Shown one piece after another: positions 11,441 to 24,519 of a stretch of 64,000 nucleotides of DNA. Position 1 is the stretch's first letter, and each line of letters starts with the position of its first letter. The DNA lies in contig JAQFVV010006221.1 of assembly GCA_028023455.1 (NCBI GenBank), forward strand, positions 7,481,011 through 7,545,010, read 5' to 3'. The notes beneath the pieces are model-generated. The model saw nothing but the letters and a program-made list of their open reading frames with translations, had not been told where the DNA came from and made no database searches. The position numbers and the translations under genes were made by a program. Source of the stretch: Epiperipatus broadwayi. Taxonomy: Eukaryota > Onychophora > Udeonychophora > Euonychophora > Peripatidae.

Positions 11441-11535
11441 TTTTTTTTTTTAACGTGTCAAAGCGTCGGCCAGGAAGCGAACACCGGACAACTGCTTGTA
11501 AGGCAGCTGTGCTAACCACTCGGCCACCAACGCTC
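11441..11535 (-). mobile_element. Family E tRNA-derived SINE
   Basis: Minus-strand tRNA-like cloverleaf at 11,463-11,533: acceptor GCGTTGG against CCGACGC (with one wobble), A-box-like 'tggccgagtggttagcacag', anticodon stem GCTGC/GCAGT around loop CTTACAA (anticodon TAC), and T-arm with GTTCGCTTCC. A T-run (A-tail on the minus strand) follows at 11,441-11,451. Confidence 0.82.
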
Positions 11536-12658
11536 TCTCTTTATTTTCATAAATAGTTTCCACTTCACAGATATAACATTCATAACTTCAGATTTATTTA
11601 ATACTTTAAATTGTGTTGTCTACATAAGATATTTATTGCTCTTTTCCATTTCAACTCATCCAATCTTTTACAGCAAAAAGGATATGTATTTTTTTATAAT
11701 AACATCTTATTGCTATTATTATTTTTCGTGACTCCTAATTATTCTCTATCAACTTTTTTTTTATATATATAAAAAAGCTTTATAATGATTTTTTTAAAAT
11801 ATTGTTGAATATAATATATAAAAAAATTAAATTACCATATTAATTCGAATTTAAACTGCACTCTTTATTTAAAATTTGAAGATGTAAAATTAGGGTGTGG
11901 GTTAAATTCAAATTGAATATTTTAATATTTTATTTCTGCCAATCTCTTATTTCCCAACAATCATATCTTTGCTTATACCCTACACATGCGCATAGTATTA
12001 TGATCATGGATAGCAGTTTATTCAAGGATTTCCTGTTCACAGTTTTCTTTTAATTCCTATTTAAATAAATAAAATGTTTATTATTTTTTAACACTTATTA
12101 TAAAATCATTTTCATATTTTTTTTCCAATTTTAAAAATCTACTGTGGCTTAAATTCGAGAGCTACTTAAATTTGAAGTAATATCGTAATAATATCCTGTG
12201 TATATATGCTCTTGACATATTTATTAATTACATAAAAATTTCAATAATCTGTGTTTAAATATATATGTAAAATGTCAAATACAATACCATTAATTTAACT
12301 GCTAATTTTTTTTTAATAAATGCTTTTATTTATTTGAATGCACTAAAAAGTAAAAAATAAATTTTCTTGATACTTGTGTATTATCCTGTCGACTAAGCTT
12401 GACAGCCAGTTTTTTTTAATTATACAGTTTCAGTGGCTTACAAGTATTTGTTTGTTGTTCTTTTTTTTCTTTTCAATTTTATTTTACCAAATATATGTCT
12501 GTTGTTAAGTTTTTTAAAAAATGATAAATCGATTATAAATTCCATTCAGAAGGTTTATTTCAATTTTTTATTCATATTATATTGTCTAGATGCCGACAAG
12601 CCTGAAACACTTTTGTACTTTGTTTAAAGTCTGTGCAATTTTTATCACTATTATTTTA

Positions 12659-12737
12659 GTAAAATGTTGAAAATTTGGTATCTTCCTCAAACAGAACAGC
12701 ATGCAGTGGAGTATTTCCAAAAGTATGGCATCCTGCC
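12659..12737 (-). CDS. Possible ankyrin-repeat exon or exon remnant
   Basis: On the minus strand, after a likely acceptor 'cttttcaacag' (AG at 12,739-12,738), one frame reads 'AGCHTFGNTPLHAVLFEEDT', containing the ankyrin signature GNTPLHA. It closes at TAA 12,656-12,658. I see no strong GT donor before that stop, so the 3' boundary is unknown; it may be a decayed exon. It lies about 1.8 kb upstream, on the same strand, of the exon at 10,530-10,832. Confidence 0.42.
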
Positions 12738-12779
12738 CTGTTGAAAAGTCTGTGTTAGTGGGCATATATGACACTTTAC

Positions 12780-14500
12780 ATTTCTTAGATTTTTATTACT
12801 TTTATATTAATAAGTTGACTTAATACAAAAAATAATAATAAATAAAGGGAAAATATTATAATTAATCTTTGCAGAAATTTTTCTTTTTTTAAAATAATAA
12901 TAATAAAAAAGTGTAAATATTAAATACAATTGCTTCTTTTTAGCCATTTTGTTTGAAAGATTTATTGTATAATTATAAAAAAAAAGAAGATGGCTGCCAA
13001 GCTTGATTTAACAGCATAATACACAAGTACCATTTTCTTCAGTTTTCACAAATAAAAACTATAATTTAACATTGAATCATTTAAATAAACTTGCAAATAA
13101 TGCTCCATACCAATCTATTTGTCAAATAAAAAAGGAGATTGAAAGTGGGTGTTATTTATAAGTTTATTTAAATAAATCAATATTAAATTGTTTCATTTAT
13201 TTGTGAAACCTGAAGAATTATTTTTTTTTTTTACTTTTTAATGCATCTACATGAGTAAAAATATTTCTTATTTTTATTTTCTACTTTTTAATTATATATA
13301 CATAATGTTGAAGTTTGAAAAATTAATTTTCAAATAATTATTCCATTTTAAATTACAAGAAGTGTGGTGCTAGCATTAATATTATATAAAAAATTAAATT
13401 TATAAATTTTTTTGCTAAAATTGTTTTCAAACTCTAAAAAAAAAAATATTGTCATTACACTATATGTGTTTATAAATTAGGAAATGTGTGAAAATTGAAT
13501 TACAAGATTTGATCAAGACAGACTAAAAAACAAAGTAAGTTAAATAAAATTAAATAAAAATTCAGTAATTTTTAGGCACAATTATGAGTTATTGTGATGC
13601 ACAAAAAATATATAACAAATATAATTTCTATAGTGTATGTTTAGATTGGGGATTATTTGCACTAATCTGTTTTATAGTCATAACATGTGCACTTATATGA
13701 ATTAATAGAGAAGTTTATTTGTTCTATAAAAATTATATGGCTGAGCGCTTTCAAGAACTTATAATATTCTTATATTTGTAGCAAGATAATGTTGGAAAAT
13801 AATTGAGAGATGAGTGTGTATGTATATATAATTGATAGAATTCACATTTATTTAAATTAACAATAGTAATTATGCTGAAATCTCAATTTTGTTGTTTATT
13901 TTAATTATTTAAGCAAAGCTGGAATCTAATACATGTCCAAGTTTTTCAATGATGATAATACCATCTATTCTTTATCATTTCATGAAAATGTTTAATTCTT
14001 TAAAAAACCAACTATTTAAATCTACAATGGCTTCCTTGAAATTTTGTAACATAATTACTACATGCAGTATATTTATTCTGCTTATTAGATAAATATTATT
14101 TCATGATATAATTATGATTCCAAATGCACACTTAAAAGAAGTAAAACAAATAAAAGTAATTACTTTATCATCTGCATTATTGTCACTGCCATTATTAGTA
14201 GTTTCAGATCTTTTCTAATGCCCCTAAAGTACATTAGAAATCTTTCTTTTAACTGTGAATTCGTAAGGAATTTTGCTAATGCCTTTATAAAAATCCAAGC
14301 TTTAATTTTCTTTGACTATGTAAAATTTTTATATAAAAGGAATAATTTGACAGTTGTAAGATTTAACCTTTTGAAGAAAATTGCTATTGATCCATGTCTT
14401 ATTCAAATTATAATTTATCTCAGATTTCCCAGTACTAAAACATGTATATGAAAACTTCAATAGAATGCATTCTTTTGGAAAAATTACAATCAGGTATCAT
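12780..14500. other. AT-rich, nothing identified
   Basis: Homopolymer-rich sequence with many A/T runs. A 77-codon frame at 14,218-14,451 has AT-driven composition and no recognisable domain, and I do not call it. Confidence 0.5.
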
Positions 14501-14596
14501 AGGCAGGATTCAAACTCAGACTTTCACACGACCCACTACTCTCAGTGCCATCTCATATTGCTAACCTACCTGATCACACACATGTTGAAAAAATAA

Positions 14597-14655
14597 ATAA
14601 TCACCAATATACATATTTCATGCTAAACCAGCACTCATCAGTTGGTTCAGATTAC
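14597..14655 (-). ncRNA. Hammerhead ribozyme motif (family B, minus)
   Basis: Minus-strand CUGAUGA (14,641-14,635), stem II GUGCU/AGCAU with a G-U first pair, GAAA (14,619-14,616), short stem III, then H17 = A at 14,608. Stem I pairs ACCAA with UUGGU, and GUAAUC with GAUUAU through a wobble. Relative to other copies, A-to-G changes keep the helix paired. Confidence 0.78.
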
Positions 14656-14917
14656 TATCCTCACACACATATATAATCAGTACTCAGCTTGGATTATTCT
14701 CTTGTACATGAGGGGTTAAAATGACTACTATGTCAACATGGGTAGGATGACAACCTTGGCATAAAAAAGGGCTTTGAACATTCCATCATCAGATTTTCAA
14801 TGAAATGGAAGGCTGAAGAGTTGTGAGTTGGAATAGTTTGAAGCCTGTCCATTAAAGTATGAAGATTGGCTATCTTAATATAAAGCTGAGCACTGATTAT
14901 ATATATGTGTGAGTATA

Positions 14918-14976
14918 GTAATCTGGACCAACTGATGATTGCTGGTTTAGCATGAAATACGTATATTGGTGATTTA
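14918..14976 (+). ncRNA. Hammerhead ribozyme motif (family B, plus)
   Basis: CUGAUGA 14,932-14,938; GAAA 14,954-14,957. Stem III is the palindrome AUACGUAU, then H17 = A (14,965), with predicted cleavage at 14,965/14,966. ACCAA/UUGGU of stem I is intact; the outer helix is shortened by an extra U. Confidence 0.77.
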
Positions 14977-16524
14977 TTTATCTTTTCAACATGTGTGTGA
15001 TCAGGTGGGTCAGCAATATGAGATGGCACTCAGAGTAGTGGGCCATGTGAAAGTCTGAGTTCGAATCCCACCTATATTACATATATAAATGCAGGTTTTA
15101 GCCTGTGCAATATATTAATCAGGTATTATAATAAAATGAATTTGATTTTTATTATTCTAAGAATTACTTACAAGAAATATAATATTTACAGAAAAAATAT
15201 TAAAGTAATCACCAATCATATTGGAGTTTACAATAAGTGCAGACCATATACAGTAAGACATTGATAAGCTCCAAAAAAGTGGCATAAAACTTAGAATATG
15301 TGGAATAAATTCAAACTAAATTGATTTTTGTCAATAGAGACATATTTAGTACAGTACTGAGAAGGATACCTGTACAATTAACAATAAAATAAAATTGGGG
15401 CCTTTAAAAATTACTAGCAGTAAAATTTACTGAAAGTAGCCATTGAAGGTTAAGAAAATTTTTATATAGTAGCATTTATGAATATTTCCAAATGACAGCA
15501 TAGTAAAAAATTCCATTGCAATATATATAAGGCTCTTTTTGGACTCACACACACACAAATAAATGAATAGCTTATGATATAATAGTTCTCACATTCACCT
15601 ACCATGCTCATGTAGAAGGGGTTGAATCTGGACTGTTAAAACTTGGAAATTTTTACAGGTTTTAAACATACTTGGTATTTTTCTTTCAGTTAAACCATCC
15701 CATAATCAATCCGACTAATTGTTTAGTATTGGTTAGTTAATGGATGTCTGGCTATATTTAACTAGAGGTAAATGGAGATGGAAAACTACTAACAAGTCCC
15801 TCAAACTTAGTGAGAATAAGGCCTTCGTTTTAGTGTTCTTTTGCCTTGAAGAGGGATATTTATCAGTTATTTTATCTTTTATCTAAACAAGGATTATACT
15901 TATATGTATTATGTATATATGTAATTTAAAATACTATTAATTCTTAATACATTGCATTCTTTCACAGATTGTTGTCATAGCATTAATTGATTTCTTAATT
16001 TAAAATATTAATGAATATTTTTAAGAATAGATCTACAACAACAACCAATTCTGATTCAAAATTTATTCGTTGTTTTAATGTGGTTACCTCGTTTTCCAAA
16101 ATTTCCTTCAGATAATTTTAAAATTCTTTAAAACGAATGATGGATAAATCACAATCTAGTAATGATACAGATAATCAACAGTCTTTAAAAAAAAATGGAT
16201 AGTAATATATAAAATTTTAATTGATATATAAATAGTCGATTATATGAACTTTTTTTAAATATATATAAAAATCATAATGCAGATTATTTCTGAAATAATA
16301 TATTTTGCCTTTGATTAAAAAAAATTATTAAACATATTTTGCTAAAAATATGTACAAAAATTTGAAAAAAGTTTTAATTTTTTATTTATTAAAAAATGCT
16401 ACTTGTATTTGATTTATGTTTGCGACTAGAAAAACAACAAATTAGAAATGAAATAAAGTTCTTCAATCGCTAAATATTTATCAAAAGTTATTTTCTAAAA
16501 AAAAAAAGAAAAGAACAATATATT

Positions 16525-16690
16525 AGCCACCTTACTTTCCCTTTTTAGTCCTCACCCTAACTTTTTTCCATATTCTTCTCTAACCTGCTCCATACCATTT
16601 CCACAACATCATCTTTGTTTATTCCATGACCTTTATATTTAGATCCCCCTTATTTTTTCCAAACCTAGTATTGAAGCAGTTGGATCAGTT
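16525..16690 (-). pseudogene. LINE 3'-end remnant (zf-RVT-type family)
   Basis: On the minus strand 'aaagatgatgttgtggaaat', 'agagaagaatatgg' and 'aaagtaaggtggctaa' reproduce the end of the LINE at 23.4-24.3 kb, with residues 'KMMLWKWYGAG'. The preceding 'KYKGHGINK' corresponds to the 'VKAMEWTK' block there. Frameshifts are present. It may extend to about 16,800. Confidence 0.65.
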
Positions 16691-17147
16691 CGATCCTAGC
16701 TTCATGACATCTATCCATAAGCCCACTTCAAACCCTAGTACTAACCTTGAATTTCCGATGCAATGGGGCTTTATACATTCAATCCACGCTAATTTCCATA
16801 AAGAATAACTTATTTAAAATGCGTATTAAAATTAATTAGTTTCAGATTTAAATTGATCAATTCTATTAATAAATTCATGATAGAATTATTCAGGAATTTA
16901 TATATTATAACTGCGTGGATTGTGCGTATATATTTGTAAATATTTAAATATATATAATTGTTTAAAAGTTTCATTGCGTCGGGAATGTTTGATTTTATTT
17001 TTAAATAATTTGTTAAAGTTTAATGATTAAAAACTACATTCTTTCGATAAACTTTCAGATTTTCCCTTTCCAAAAACAATAGTTAAAGTTTTATTAATTA
17101 GAAAAAAAGATAAGGATTTCCTAATTAAAATCATTTTCTGATTTTAA

Positions 17148-17181
17148 GAATTCATTTTCTAATTAGAAAATGAATTCAAGT
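17148..17181. repeat. Short perfect palindrome
   Basis: 'aattcattttctaatt' is immediately followed by its complement 'agaaaatgaatt', making an inverted repeat of about 34 bp. A third partial copy, 'aatcattttctgatttt', lies just upstream. Confidence 0.7.
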
Positions 17182-17184
17182 TAA

Positions 17185-19300
17185 TGAGTTTGAAAGCCTT
17201 ATCAAAGGAATGTATCTAAAAACAACCAGTAAATCTAAAAACATTGATAATGAAAGAAGCGCTAGCCTGAAGGCATCAGAGGACAGATATATATAGCTCT
17301 GAAAAGTTTGGAGAAAAAAAGGAAAAAGCCATCTTCGTTGCAGAAAAGTGCCAGTAAATTATGTGCTGTTCAAAATTATGAATTTAAAGTGTTCCTATCA
17401 TGGTAAGGGGCTAAACGTCAGGAATCTGACTATTGTTCCTGAAGTCCCCTAAAAATCTTCAATGGTGCTGCTGAATATTTTCCGGACCAATCATGCTGCT
17501 AAAATCATGAAAATTCATTAAAATACTGTTCAAATAATCGACCAAATGGTGCCTACATTTTACTAACCTGGATGGGTCAACTAAGGAAACCAGCCCCGGA
17601 AGAAATGGGTAATATATTTCCATAATGAACCTTAAACTATCTGGCCAGTTTCCGAACTTTACTTTGCACTCCTTTTAAGAGCTCTTCTCATTTATAAATG
17701 TAATAATCTGTGTAACACCTTTTATTTATGCTATTCTAAAATATATAAATTCTCTCAATCTCTCCTTTCTTATGATGGCAGTTCATTTACTATATTATAT
17801 ATATATATTGTGTGATTTATTAATGTTGTTTATTTTTAATTATATGCCAATAATCTTCCGACTCGATGAGCTCCTTTGTCCTTTTTGCTTTGTGCAAATA
17901 ATATAATGTTAATTCTGATAGTAATTCTCGCCCATCAGAACTAGGTTTATACAGTTCTATTAATCTTCGAGTCGAAAGAAATGATCAAATGTTTGTTATT
18001 TTTATAATTGGCTAATAATAAATTATTAGCTCCATTTCTAATCTATGCCCCAGCTGTTTTCTCGTATTCAACAATGGGTATTTATTCATATATAATCTTA
18101 AAATGTTTTCTCTCGTATTAACCAATATTTATTTATTTATGTATTATCTAAAATGTTTTTGCAAAAAGGGTCGATAAAGGAATCAACTAAATACATTCTA
18201 ATTCAGATTGTTTTCACTGTCTATTAATATTCAGGAAGGGCATGATATTTGGGGGCATGATGAATATGATTTTATAATGCGTTAAAATAGTTTTAGTTAA
18301 AAGGTCATTTGACTTTAATTAAATTGATCAAGTCATCACATAGAGCATTCTATAATTGGTTTTATTTTTCAAACGGTGACTCTCAAGTCATCATCGTCGA
18401 ACGTTGCTGGCATAGGGCAATCTTCTGCTCCATTAGGCTTGTCGGTGATCATATTTCTGTTGTTTTGGATTATTGAGGAAGAAAGCACTTTCTCCTCTGC
18501 TCATGTTATATTTGGAACACCAAAGGCTCATAGTTATGACTCGGCCTGGCTTTCCCGTGTTCCCATCTACTTAAAAGGCATAAGACTTGTCAAATACAAG
18601 CCGCCATACTACTTTTAAATCACCTCTCCTTAAAGGGCAGTAAGACTTGTGAAATGCAAGCCGCCATAGGACTTAGATCATCGATCAGCCATTGTCTTTA
18701 AATTTCATTTTATAGCTCATAATTCATCAGCACCGTTGCCTCTCTGTTCCAGTAGCCCGTTCTGATGCTCATAATTCATGATGAAGTGATTTCAATTAAA
18801 GTCAAACAAATTCTCAGTTATCTCAAAATAAATAAGTTTTCCAATAAAGATTAAAGTTATGCCCTAAATACGTATCTTGCTGTTCATGAATGGATTTGCA
18901 AATGTGAGAATACATCTCACATTCTTTCATATAAAATTACAGTAATAATTTCTTTTACAACTGAAAACCTTTATCTGCCTTTATTTTCTTGTTGGAGGCA
19001 TAGACATAGAATTCCAAAATATTGCGTAATACTCATTGGCATATAATAAGGACCACCACTCTTATTATAATCGTAAACTTTGTTTAAGGACTAGAATTAA
19101 TTAATATAATCATTATTAAAATTAAAACAACAACTATTATTATTAAATATTTTCTAAACACACTTGGTTTCTTAAGTCTTTTTATTCATAATTATTTTAA
19201 TGTTAATGCTCGCTGTCTGTGTTGGCAACCCAAACATATACATATGATTCGATTTAAAATTATCTTAGTTAATTTATTATCCGATATTAGTGTCAGTTCA
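17185..19300. other. Unassigned, moderately complex sequence
   Basis: 17,390-17,650 is more GC-rich than the surroundings and looks like an old repeat or LINE part, but I cannot place it. At 18,567-18,665 a segment of about 45 bp ('aagacttgt.aaat.caagcc' type) is duplicated in tandem. The 80-codon frame over 18,376-18,618 spans the first copy of that repeat and has no recognisable domain. Confidence 0.4.
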
Positions 19301-19540
19301 GGGGTCTCTAATCCTCACCAACTGTTGAGCTAGTTTCTTGGCGCATAGCACTGTGCCGTTGATTTAGATTTTTACTAATCTGAGCTGGTGAGTTGGGTTT
19401 GAATTCAGTTTGGTTCAGCTGAGTTTGGATCCGACTTGCAGTTTAGGTGGTGGGTTTTTCGACTGGTACATGGTTATGTTTTTGGCTGCCCAACTGTTGT
19501 GGCTTCGATTTAATAAACCCCACACCCTGTAGACAGTAAT
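19300..19540. other. GC-richer island, unassigned
   Basis: Local rise in GC, with pairs such as 'ggttcagctgagtttggatc' and 'ctggtacatggttatg', and an end resembling a 3' signal (AATAAA at about 19,512). No long frame. It could be a repeat unit or transcribed non-coding sequence. Confidence 0.3.
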
Positions 19541-21638
19541 TATGATCTTAGTTACTCAGTCAATTGAGATCTTGATAAATTAAATGTTCCAGTAGAAAGT
19601 GACATTTTTGTAGAATGTCATATATATTTGAAGAAAAGTTATGCGATTTATAACGCATAACTGAAATGATTTAATAAATTAAAATGTCATTTTTAAATTT
19701 TCTTTCTTATAATTAAATGTTTTCAAGATTATCTTTCAAATATTCGTTCAGTAAAAGATTCGTTAGTCAAAGTAATTATTCAAAAAAAGTAATGATAGAA
19801 TATATATATATAAATTAATTATACATGTACTATATCAGTATATATATTATACATTTGTTTATACGCGTTCGTGACAGAAAGAAAATTATTGTTAGAAAAG
19901 CAGTAAGAGCATAGTATACATATATATTGTGATGTACACATCTTGCCATCTATAGTTTCTTTGTAGTGTATAAATAACTAAATAAAGAAAACAATTAAAG
20001 GTCATCTATTTAATAAAAAATATTTATTGTTTTGAATGAATTTGGAATAAGTGAACCATTATATTTATTGAATTTAAAAAGTGAAATATTTTGTTTAAAT
20101 TATTGTCAAATGATGACAATACCTTATTAGAATTAGAAGAGAGTCATATGATCACAAGCAAAGGAAAACACTGCATTTTGTGCTGCCATAGCTATACAAA
20201 TGATTTTAGCAAGAAGATACAGACTTTCTTTTGCTTAAATTTTTTTGTTTATTTTACCTTACCTTTATAAATATATTTGGGACATATAGCAAATAAATAT
20301 GCACTGTGAGTAAGACAACATAGAAAGAAGAAGCATGAGCTCCCCTTTCATTTGGTATCTTTATGATTAAAATGAAATGGAATATCACAAACATTATGCT
20401 AACTGCCATAGAGCTAAGATAATTAAATTCATCTTAGATTGTAATAATATCAATTGGATATCATCTAATGATTCAAATTGCTTTTGGATCCCTATGTCTG
20501 TATGTTTTTCTAGGAAAAATGTACCAAAGAAAATATCAAGCAATGGAATATTAGCTGATGTTATATACATGTAAAACCATAATAACAGACGCTAATAAGA
20601 ATTTTCTTTTAAATTAATATGATCAGATAAGTTTCATTGTAAAAAAAAGAAATGGTTAAAAAATAAACATTTAAAGTTTTTATTTATTTATTAATAATTT
20701 CCATCAGTATAATTTACTTGCCATTCATTATCATTTAAATAATATGAGAAATATATATATTTTTAAAAAGGAACAATATTAAAACTTTCATTACTTTGTT
20801 AAAAAAGTATATGTTTAATCCTTTTATGACTGTATGCTTTGTAATTTAAATGTATGCCATATTTATTAATTGCAATCTTAAAAATAAGAGATGGGGAGGT
20901 AAATTAATAATCTATGATAGGATAATAGATTGCAGTTGATAAATTAGAATTATAATCTTTATTTTACCTACCTTAATGAGTTAATGTTTATATCAATAAA
21001 TTTATATTGTTAACCTAAGTTCTTTGATTTTCCTATTGCATCAATCATTATAAAATTATTTTATTACACAATTTATTTTATAATTAAAATAATTCATTGT
21101 ACATTTTCATGCCATGCTTTATCATCAAATAAGTCATCATTTACTGAATTGCATCTTTTTTGCTAAGCAAGATACTCATTCTATATACCATTGGCACAAA
21201 TTCATGAGTCCATTGTAAATATAAAATTTAAACCACCATAGAGCCATTTATGAATCAACATATTTATTTGTCAATTTTTAATTATATATTTTAGTTGCCT
21301 AAATACTACATTTATGTAGCATATACAGAATGTTCAAATATTTAGTGCATACATGTACAAAAACACTTAGTCACCATTTTATTTATTATATGTAGTTGTC
21401 AAAATCTATGAGACACTTTCAGGTTAGCTAGACATACTCAGTTATAATATTTTTGTTATATTCATAATTAACCAAATCTGCATGCTATTCAGTGAACAGC
21501 ACTTATTTTAGCTTTACATTTTGGCAGTCTTTATTAGTCTTCCTTTACATTCAGTTAATCCAACAATGAAATATTGTGTTACTCTTTAGCATTGTTCATA
21601 CATAGTTTAGAATAGTTTCCTTCACAATATATAAGCAT

Positions 21639-21640
<2 letters not shown>

Positions 21641-21682
<42 letters not shown>
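21641..21682. repeat. (AT)n microsatellite
   Basis: Uninterrupted AT dinucleotide run of about 21 repeats, followed by AGTGTAC. Confidence 0.97.
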
Positions 21683-21686
<4 letters not shown>

Positions 21687-22535
21687 TACTTGCAATCAAT
21701 AAACAATACTTATTCTATTGCTTATCAACAAAACTATACTATGCCACACTGTATATGTTTGAATGCAAGGAAAGCTTGGAACCAATTATAGCACAGTTTA
21801 TAACTCCACTGAATAACTAACTAATGTTGATCATACAAATCTAGAATAAATGATGAGATAGCATTTGTTGCAGAATAGAAATTTGTAATATATAGAAGTT
21901 TGTAATGCTTTATTTTTTAAGTAAAAATAGCTTTGATAATTAGAAATATAACTTGCTGGTTTCTTATATGGACGATTGTAAAAAATATATATACTTTATT
22001 TGTGCACTTATTAGAAATTTGATTCATAACTTCTAATGTTACTGGTCCTTTAGCAGTCAGATTGAAGACTAGAAAAAGTTGGCTCTTTTAATATAAAACA
22101 TTTTTATATCTAATTGTTGAAGTCTAGTGATTGTAAATATGAATAATCATAAACAGATGAAAAGTGATGAAAAAATAGAATCATTTCTCAATTTAGAGTC
22201 TGACTTTGAAGTTATAATAATGTCCTCAGGCTTAATTTTACAGAAAGTAAATTTTATTTTTAAGAATTCTGGAATTCAATTATTCTTTGAGAAGTTGTTG
22301 CTTTCATCTGTATATAAGTGAATTTTTCTGTTATAAAATAGTTGAAAATAAATTTGTTAAAACTTTTAAGTTTAAAGTTGATTTTAAAGATTTTTTAGCT
22401 ATATGGCATTTATAGAAACTTTTCAGATTAATAATGAGTTCTGGATTTGATTCATAATTTCTTAACACATCCATAATTATCCTGATTTCTAAATATGCAT
22501 ATCTTGTGTAATTTTTACTCTTACATTAATATTCT

Positions 22536-22719
22536 TTGAGATACTGGAAATCTCTTTGCACTCGTTATAATGCTTATCTAACAGCCAATCAGATGTTGTG
22601 AAACACACGACAAAGATTTTCATGTGTTTATGTGTTTGTCATTCGGACAGCCATCACAACATCTGATTGGCTGTCAGATAAGCATTATAATGAGTGCGAA
22701 GAGATTTCCAGTATCTCAA
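22536..22719. mobile_element. Palindromic MITE-like element
   Basis: Terminal inverted repeats of about 65 bp begin TTGAGATACTGGAAATCTCT and end with the near-exact complement at 22,719. Arms include 'agccaatcagatgttgtg' and differ at few positions. The central spacer of about 50 bp ('tgtttatgtgtttgtcattc') is itself partly symmetrical. There is no coding capacity and I see no clear target duplication. Confidence 0.85.
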
Positions 22720-23095
22720 TTTGTTTCAGTTTCAACTATCTGCGCTTTGCAAATTAAAATATTATTAAGATTTTTTGTAGATTAACTATGTAATATGAGC
22801 AGAAAGTGGATATAATTTGCATCTATAAATAATTGCCCCTGATAAATAAAAAAATTGTGATTAAATATTTATAAAACTCTTAAATGGAATATATATATAC
22901 ATTCATTTATTCCTCCATATTGCATGGACTAATCTAATTACAGTTCAGTTTTAAATTATGTAAGAAGTTGTTTTATATAATAATTAATTAATATTTACTG
23001 CAGACAGATTATAAGAGTGAACATAGAACAAAAAAGTAAACATTCAAAAGGAATTTAAGTATTAACTTCGAGTTAACTTTATATTTCATGTCAAA

Positions 23096-23176
23096 CAGTG
23101 GTAGCTGAGAGGTCAGCGCAGCCACCTTGCAGGCAAGCAGTTTCCTTCCTGGCTGATGCTTTAACATATGGAAGTA
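23096..23176 (+). mobile_element. Family E tRNA-derived SINE
   Basis: 'gtggtagctgagaggtcagc' is the A-box region. The anticodon arm 'ccttgcaggcaagcag' and the tail 'gatgctttaacatatggaag' match the family; the box-B portion is deleted. Confidence 0.75.
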
Positions 23177-23289
23177 AACTTTATATTTCAGTTATTTTTG
23201 TCAAAGTAAACTTTAAAAAATAATGATAACGATTGTAAAAAAAAAAAAAAGATTCACAAAAACTTATCCCAGCAGATTGTGCAAACTAT

Positions 23290-24345
23290 TAAATGGATAA
23301 CATCATAGTGGCTAACAGGCTTCTCTGAGCATAGTGGCTGAGAGATTTCTGACTCTGAAAAAGTAGAAGCCATAGTGCATCACATTACATCACATTTTTT
23401 ATTAAAGGGGTGTTAGATTACTTAGAAAAAGTATAAAGAGAAGTAGAAAGACATGTATTAGATGCAGAGGAGGCAATTCAAGGAGAAATGTGATAGTCAA
23501 GATTTTTATATGAAAGATGCAAAAAGCAAAATAAAAATGTTTGGTAGATTGCAATTTATGGATAGTAAGAGAATAGCCAAAATAGCATTTAATTGGGTTA
23601 CAAGTAAAAGACAGGTAACAAGGTGGGTGAGAAAGGTAATACAGTATGCAAATTTGGATAAAGACTCTATGTTAGTATACTTGTGCAAACAGTGGGATGA
23701 TTATGTTTGGAGGATTGTTGAGTATTATAGTGGCAAAGAATGGGATAGAAGAATAGTTAGTTGCATTAATAAAATATAGGGAGCTGGAAAGATGGAAAAC
23801 TAGTATGGAGTGTAAAAAGAGTCTAATTATATATATATATATATAGGAATAAATAGAATATTGGGTGTGAATTAATTTATGATAATAATAAGGAAAGTAA
23901 TCTACTGTTTAAGGTTTGAACAGGATCATTAGCAACAAGGGAATATATACATAAATGGAGAAATGTGTGTGATTTAGTCTGCAAATTATGTAAGGAAGGC
24001 AGGGAAAATATTAGGCATTTGCTAATTAAATGTCAATGCTTACAAATAGAAAGGGTACAAATAATTAAGTGTGGAAGAATAAATACAAACTAAGTGATTA
24101 TACAGTAAGTGAGTTCTTGGTCTTTATGCTGGGTTTAGAAAAAGATAAGGTGGATCTAGACGTAAAGGCTATGGAGTGGACAAAGACAATGTTATGGAAA
24201 TGGTCTAGAGCAAGTTAGGGAAGAATATGGGAAAAATTTAGGGTGGTAAATGGAAAGTAAGGTGGTTAACAGGCTTTTTCTGGGCATAGCGGCTGAGATG
24301 TTCCTGACTTTCATAAAGCCACATCACATCTCAGCAAATTATATC
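23290..24345 (+). pseudogene. LINE C-terminal remnant with zf-RVT-like block and repeated 3' tail
   Basis: A 3'-tail-like segment ('gtggctaacaggcttctct', to 'catcacatt') at 23,300-23,400 precedes a 105-codon frame (23,462-23,779) with 'RIAKIAFNWVTSKRQVTRW', typical of LINE ORF2 after RT. Then, at about 23,930-24,060, comes 'NVCDLVCKLCKEGRENIRHL', a zf-RVT-type C..C....H motif. The block 'VKAMEWTKTMLWKWS' and the tail (24,240-24,345, 'gtggttaacaggctttttct') end the copy. Frames are broken several times. The duplicated tail suggests that one LINE copy inserted next to, or into, the tail of another. Confidence 0.72.
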
Positions 24346-24519
24346 TGTTTTGAGAACTTAAAAGGCTAAATTAAGAAAACAAATTTTAGAGCCTATGGAT
24401 AAATTTAAAACAATTAAAAATTAAGAACGCGTGTGCAATTAGTAATCATAAAATAGTAAAGTTGCCAAATGGAACAAAAAAAATTGATCAAACTTTTATG
24501 TTTATAATCTATCCTAGCA

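Larger units (their letters stand above)
14505..15110. mobile_element. Inverted pair of family B hammerhead units
   Basis: A minus-oriented partial unit (about 14,505-14,693) faces a plus-oriented unit (about 14,700-15,110). The arms are about 190 bp long and differ at scattered positions. The plus unit begins 'tgtacatgaggggtt', like the 60-kb copies. It ends in a tRNA-like stretch (15,004-15,073) with AGGTGGG pairing CCCACCT and a box-B-like GAGTTCGAATCCC. Each arm carries a hammerhead. Confidence 0.82.

Noticed and set aside
14780-14800. Further CUGAUGA strings (for example minus strand near 14,785, and 59,925 and 60,395)
   Set aside because: No GAAA at the right distance and no stem II; chance occurrences within the repeat.
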